Part shown: piece by piece, positions 60,802 through 64,000 of the stretch
Numbering within the stretch: position 1 is the first letter of the stretch
Layout: each line of letters starts with the position of its first letter
Assembly (NCBI GenBank): GCA_964370165.1
Contig: CAYJIG010000005.1
Location: 1 to 64,000 of the forward strand
Length of the DNA: 64,000 nucleotides
Direction: 5' to 3'
From: JAAYCI01 sp964370165
Lineage (GTDB): Bacteria > Bacillota > Clostridia > Oscillospirales > Ruminococcaceae
The notes under the pieces: model-generated
What the model saw: only the letters and a program-made list of their open reading frames with translations
What the model was told of the DNA's origin: nothing
Database searches by the model: none
Program-made: the position numbers and the translations under genes

Positions 60802-63093
60802 ATGCAAACATCGAAGGTGCGCACTATTATAAAGCGTGATGGACGGCTGGTATTATATGATGAAGCGAAGATAGCAAACGCTATACTGAAAGCATTGACT
60901 GCTTGCGGCAAAGATGATGTTGCGGCGGCGGCGCGCATTGCCAACGAAGTGGGCGAGGTGTTGGCCTCGCAGGGTAAAGATAGCTATCGGATAGAAGAAA
61001 TTCAAGACGAGGTAGAAAAGGCGCTGATGCGTACCGGGTACGAGGAAGCCGCCAAAAGCTATATTTTATATCGTGCTCAGCGCACCCATGTTCGTGACTC
61101 GAACACGTCGCTGATGAAGGCGTTTGATGAAATCACTAACGCAGATGCTCGCAAATCCGACCTAAAGCGTGACAACGCTAACGTAGATGGTAACACTGCC
61201 ATGGGTAGTATGTTGCAGATTGGTTCGGCCGCGGCAAAAGCATACAACAGCTCACATTTGCTGACAAGAGATCATGCGAATGCTCATAAAGACGGCTGGA
61301 TACATATACACGACTTTGATTTTTATTCTTTGACCACTACATGCTGTCAGATTGATTTGATAGAGCAGTTTAAAGGTGGGTTCTCCACCGGTCACGGATA
61401 TTTGCGGGAGCCGCAAGACGTGCAAAGCTATGCGGCACTTGCCTGCATTGCGATACAAAGCAACCAAAATGATCAGCACGGCGGCCAAAGTATCGCAAAC
61501 TTTGATTTTGGCATTGCTCAAGGCGTTGCAAAAACATATAAGCGCGTGTTTGCGGAGAATTTGGCAAAAGCGTTGCAACTTTTAGACAGCGACATGGAAA
61601 AATGGACGATTAAACGTTGCAAAGAAATATGTCGCGCAGCAGAAAAAACTTCAGGCGAAGCGCCCAGGCTAAGCGGCAGTGAAAAGTTTACACAGCAGCT
61701 GAAAGCTGACATGAAAGATGAAGTGGCGCAAGATGTCTTGTGCAAGGCTATTGATTTCGCTGAAAAGACATCTGAAAAAGAAACGGACAGACGCACATAT
61801 CAGGCCATGGAAGCTTTGGTTCATAACTTGAACTCCATGCATTCACGTGCCGGTGCGCAAACACCGTTTTCTTCCATAAACTACGGCACAGACACATCGC
61901 CGGAAGGACGCATGGTGGTGAGAAATGTGCTGGCGGCCACAGAATCGGGTCTTGGACATTCCGAAACACCGATTTTCCCTATTCAGATTTTCAAGCTGAA
62001 AAAGGGTGTGAACTATGACGAAAGCGACCCAAACTACGACTTGTTCAAGCTAGCTTGCAGGTGTAGTGCCAAGCGACTATTCCCGAATTTCACTAATCTG
62101 GACGCGCCGTTTAATTTGCAATATTATCAGCCTAATCGTCCCGAAACAGAAGTCGCAACCATGGGTTGCCGCACTCGTGTGATGGGAAATAACTATGATC
62201 CTACGCGGCAAACAGCATATGGAAGAGGAAACCTATCTTTCACATCAATCAACTTGCCACGTATTGCGATTGAAGCCGGCAAAGACGAGAAAGCGTTTTA
62301 CGAAAAACTTGATTCTATGCTGGAAATGGTGGCGCAACAACTACTGGATAGATATGAAATTCAGGCAAAGAAAAAAGTGCGCAATTTTCCGTTTTTGATG
62401 GGTCAGGGTGTGTGGATGGACTCAAAACACCTTGGTCCGGACGATGAAATCCGTGAAGTGCTGAAACACGGCACACTTTCTATTGGGTTTATCGGCCTTG
62501 CCGAGACTTTGAAAGCTTTGTATGGTCGCCACCACGGCGAAAGCGCCGACATGCAGGAAAAAGGCCTTGCTATTGTGCAGCATATGCATGATTTCTGCAC
62601 TAATAAAGGCAAAGAAATGAAGATGAACTTCACCTTGCTGGCAACACCGGCAGAAGGATTGTCGGGCAGATTCATACGCATGGATAAAAAACGATACGGC
62701 GAAATTTCCGGGGTTACCGATAAAGACTATTACACAAACAGTTTCCATGTGCCGGTTTATTATTCCGTTCCGGTGTTTGAAAAAATTCAAATAGAAGCAC
62801 CATACCACGCCATGACGCCTGCAGGACACATTACTTATGTGGAGCTGGACGGCGATACTGCTGAAAACCTGGAAGCATTTATGTCGGTGGTACGTTGTAT
62901 GCATGACGCCGGTGTGGGATATGGCAGTATAAACCATCCGGTGGATAGAGACCCTGTTTGTGGGTATGTTGGTATCATTGGCGAGGTTTGCCCTAGGTGT
63001 GGCCGCAAAGATGGAGAGGCTATAGACCCACAAAAACTGGAAGAGCTGAAAAAGCAATATCCGTATATGTCAGAACTGTATGGACACGCATAA
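60802..63093 (+). CDS. nrdD: Anaerobic (class III) ribonucleoside-triphosphate reductase, large chain lacking the glycyl-radical tail
   Basis: A 763-residue chain reducing ribonucleotides anaerobically. An N-terminal ATP-cone (3-95: VRTIIKRDGRLVLYDEAKI) is followed by the ten-stranded barrel (NTAMGSMLQIGS, HIHDFDFYSLTTTCCQ, LNSMHSRAGAQTPFSSINYG, FPNFTNLDAPFN, ATMGCRTRVM). Near the C terminus the zinc region reads DRDPVCGYVGIIGEVCPRCG; the usual first Cys is Asp. The chain then ends after ~30 helical residues (KLEELKKQYPYMSELYGHA) with no RxxGY glycyl-radical motif. That motif is in the separate ORF 44 bp downstream. AAGGAG lies nine bases before the ATG. Confidence 0.93.
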   Translation: MQTSKVRTIIKRDGRLVLYDEAKIANAILKALTACGKDDVAAAARIANEVGEVLASQGKDSYRIEEIQDEVEKALMRTGYEEAAKSYILYRAQRTHVRDSNTSLMKAFDEITNADARKSDLKRDNANVDGNTAMGSMLQIGSAAAKAYNSSHLLTRDHANAHKDGWIHIHDFDFYSLTTTCCQIDLIEQFKGGFSTGHGYLREPQDVQSYAALACIAIQSNQNDQHGGQSIANFDFGIAQGVAKTYKRVFAENLAKALQLLDSDMEKWTIKRCKEICRAAEKTSGEAPRLSGSEKFTQQLKADMKDEVAQDVLCKAIDFAEKTSEKETDRRTYQAMEALVHNLNSMHSRAGAQTPFSSINYGTDTSPEGRMVVRNVLAATESGLGHSETPIFPIQIFKLKKGVNYDESDPNYDLFKLACRCSAKRLFPNFTNLDAPFNLQYYQPNRPETEVATMGCRTRVMGNNYDPTRQTAYGRGNLSFTSINLPRIAIEAGKDEKAFYEKLDSMLEMVAQQLLDRYEIQAKKKVRNFPFLMGQGVWMDSKHLGPDDEIREVLKHGTLSIGFIGLAETLKALYGRHHGESADMQEKGLAIVQHMHDFCTNKGKEMKMNFTLLATPAEGLSGRFIRMDKKRYGEISGVTDKDYYTNSFHVPVYYSVPVFEKIQIEAPYHAMTPAGHITYVELDGDTAENLEAFMSVVRCMHDAGVGYGSINHPVDRDPVCGYVGIIGEVCPRCGRKDGEAIDPQKLEELKKQYPYMSELYGHA

Positions 63094-63137
63094 ATTGCCG
63101 ATACACGCAGAAAACAACTTAAAGAGGAGTATGCATA

Positions 63138-63302
63138 ATGGAAAAGCAACAAGTGGGACAAGGGGTAGGATTTGAGCGTATTCGTCGCATCACAGGCTAT
63201 CTTGTGGGCACAATGGATAAATGGAACGACGCAAAAAAGGCGGAAGAGAACGACCGCATCAAGCATGACATGATTGCTCAAAAGCAAGATATGGCGGGCT
63301 GA
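63138..63302 (+). CDS. Separate glycyl-radical subunit of the class III ribonucleotide reductase
   Basis: A 54-residue ORF: after a short unique start (MEKQQVGQGVGFE) it reads RIRRITGYLVGTMDKWNDAK, which is the C-terminal glycyl-radical segment of NrdD proteins, with Gly20 as the predicted radical site and a charged helical tail. It has its own AGAGGAG eight bases before the ATG. Its reading frame differs from nrdD, and an in-frame TAA lies at 63120-63122, so it cannot be read as an extension of nrdD by one slip. It sits between nrdD and the activase nrdG. I infer that it docks into the NrdD barrel and is activated by NrdG, by analogy with the spare glycyl-radical protein GrcA (YfiD) of pyruvate formate-lyase. 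Confidence 0.88.
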   Translation: MEKQQVGQGVGFERIRRITGYLVGTMDKWNDAKKAEENDRIKHDMIAQKQDMAG

Positions 63303-63342
63303 TAAGCTATAACGCAAAATTAATATTGAACGCACATATATT

Positions 63343-63379
63343 TTGCCATTTCTCCTTGCAAAGACAGGGGAAATGGCAA
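63343..63379 (+). other. 13-bp stem hairpin between the glycyl-radical ORF and nrdG
   Basis: TTGCCATTTCTCC (63343-63355) pairs with GGGGAAATGGCAA (63367-63379), 12 Watson-Crick pairs plus one G-U, around an 11-base loop. There is no T-run after it on the plus strand, so it is more likely an mRNA-stabilising or processing element than a terminator. Confidence 0.6.
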
Positions 63380-63401
63380 TTGCTTGTGAAAGGGGAAAAT
63401 G

Positions 63402-63947
63402 ATGGCATTTTGGAAGAGTCTGCCGGGAAATAGCTTGATATTAGCTGAAGGTGGATTTGTGATGGATTCTATTGTGGATGGGCCCGGGCTGCGCTGTGCT
63501 ATCTTTGTGCAGGGGTGTCCTCATGCTTGCCCAAACTGCCACAATCCGGCCACACACCCATTCGCAGGCGGCGAGATAATGGACGTTGATATGATATATA
63601 ACAGTATTAAGGCTAACCCTTTATGTGGCGGGGTGACATTTTCGGGCGGCGAGCCTTTTTGTCAGGCAAAAAACTTGACGTTGCTTGCGAAAAAACTGAA
63701 AACAGATGGGTATGAGATTGCCGCTTATAGCGGATATACATTTGAGCAGCTTTATAAAAGCACACACGAGCAAAAAGATTTACTGAGATATTTAGACGTT
63801 TTGATAGACGGGCCTTTTTTGGAAGCGGAGAAAGACCTCACACTGCGATTTAGAGGCAGCAAAAATCAGCGAATTTTGTCGGTATGGGAGTCTTTGAATA
63901 AAAATAAAGCTGTGTGGGAAAAGAAATCTAGCTGGATAGGCGACTGA
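63402..63947 (+). CDS. nrdG: Anaerobic ribonucleoside-triphosphate reductase activating protein
   Basis: A 181-residue radical-SAM activase that installs the glycyl radical on the reductase. The [4Fe-4S] CxxxCxxC is Cys39-Cys43-Cys46 in GCPHACPNCHNP, preceded by SIVDGPGLRCAIFVQ and followed by GGVTFSGGEPF. It has about 10 more N-terminal residues than typical. ATG 63402 is preferred over the adjacent ATG 63399 because it sits six to seven bases after AAGGGG. It follows the split-off glycyl-radical ORF by 99 bp. Confidence 0.94.
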   Translation: MAFWKSLPGNSLILAEGGFVMDSIVDGPGLRCAIFVQGCPHACPNCHNPATHPFAGGEIMDVDMIYNSIKANPLCGGVTFSGGEPFCQAKNLTLLAKKLKTDGYEIAAYSGYTFEQLYKSTHEQKDLLRYLDVLIDGPFLEAEKDLTLRFRGSKNQRILSVWESLNKNKAVWEKKSSWIGD

Positions 63948-64000
63948 AAATAGGCGCAATAAAACAGAGTTTTAAAACTGAATATGCAGCCGGAAAAATG
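63948..64000. other. Right-edge intergenic sequence
   Basis: The last 53 bases after nrdG contain no recognisable gene start. A short GTTTTAAAAC palindrome is the only structure. Confidence 0.4.

Noticed and set aside
63080..63140. A simple frameshift or misassembly explaining the missing NrdD tail
   Set aside because: The two parts are separated by two stop codons, a spacer, a new Shine-Dalgarno and new coding sequence at each end. One indel cannot produce a normal-length fused NrdD.
1..64000. CRISPR arrays, prophage, transposases, rRNA or tRNA genes
   Set aside because: No direct-repeat arrays, integrase/transposase families or RNA-gene signatures were seen on either strand.

Overview
The window reads as a chromosomal segment of an anaerobic, moderate-GC member of the Clostridia (Bacillota). 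Reasons: Gram-positive housekeeping neighbourhoods (addB-addA, infC-rpmI-rplT, dprA-topA-trmFO, plsX-rnc-smc-ftsY, yhbY-nadD-yqeK...rsfS-leuS), strong AGGAGG-type ribosome binding sites with frequent TTG/GTG starts, LytR-CpsA-Psr and YfhO envelope proteins, and an oxygen-sensitive class III ribonucleotide reductase. I see no rRNA, tRNA, CRISPR array, insertion sequence or prophage. Almost every base is in a gene or a short regulatory gap. I would not name a genus.

Layout. 1-3.2 kb: a NYN/LOTUS-type protein (-), signal peptidase I, a methyltransferase and a GNAT acetyltransferase (+). 3.2-10.5 kb: a minus-strand run polA-rimI-tsaD-yfhO-thioesterase-SnoaL-like. 10.7-17.4 kb: dus, yfbR-like nucleotidase, a second YfhO protein and Tex. 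17.4-21.7 kb: a minus-strand five-gene acyl-ACP operon (FkbH-type HAD, acyl carrier protein, MaoC hydratase, SDR ketoreductase, GNAT). 22-27.6 kb: a class A penicillin-binding protein, a GH13 protein whose catalytic residues are all substituted, and TcdA. 27.6-34.4 kb: AddB and AddA. 34.5-36.9 kb: infC-rpmI-rplT behind an L20-type leader, with infC apparently starting on AUA, then a TrmH-type methylase. 36.9-48 kb: a DprA with a ~420-residue low-complexity insertion, topA, trmFO, plsX, rnc, smc. 48-57.2 kb: ftsY, rdgB, yhbY, nadD, yqeK, two LCP proteins, rsfS, leuS. 57.3-60.5 kb: a small acidic protein, rpsU, yqeG, an endonuclease IV-like protein and an M24 peptidase. 60.6-64 kb: the anaerobic ribonucleotide reductase locus.

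The most striking observation is at the right end. The large NrdD ORF stops after its cysteine-rich zinc region and lacks the C-terminal RxxGY glycyl-radical segment. That segment (RIRRITGYLVGT) is encoded 44 bp downstream as a separate 54-residue ORF with its own Shine-Dalgarno, followed by nrdG. This looks like a split class III ribonucleotide reductase in which the radical-bearing peptide is an independent subunit, under a promoter carrying two NrdR-box-like sites 42 bp apart. Other points worth following are the GH13 pseudoenzyme, the compact acyl-ACP operon, and a repeated acidic-aromatic motif (F-x-W/Y-D-D/E-x-P) shared by the DprA insertion and the cytoplasmic tail of one LCP protein.
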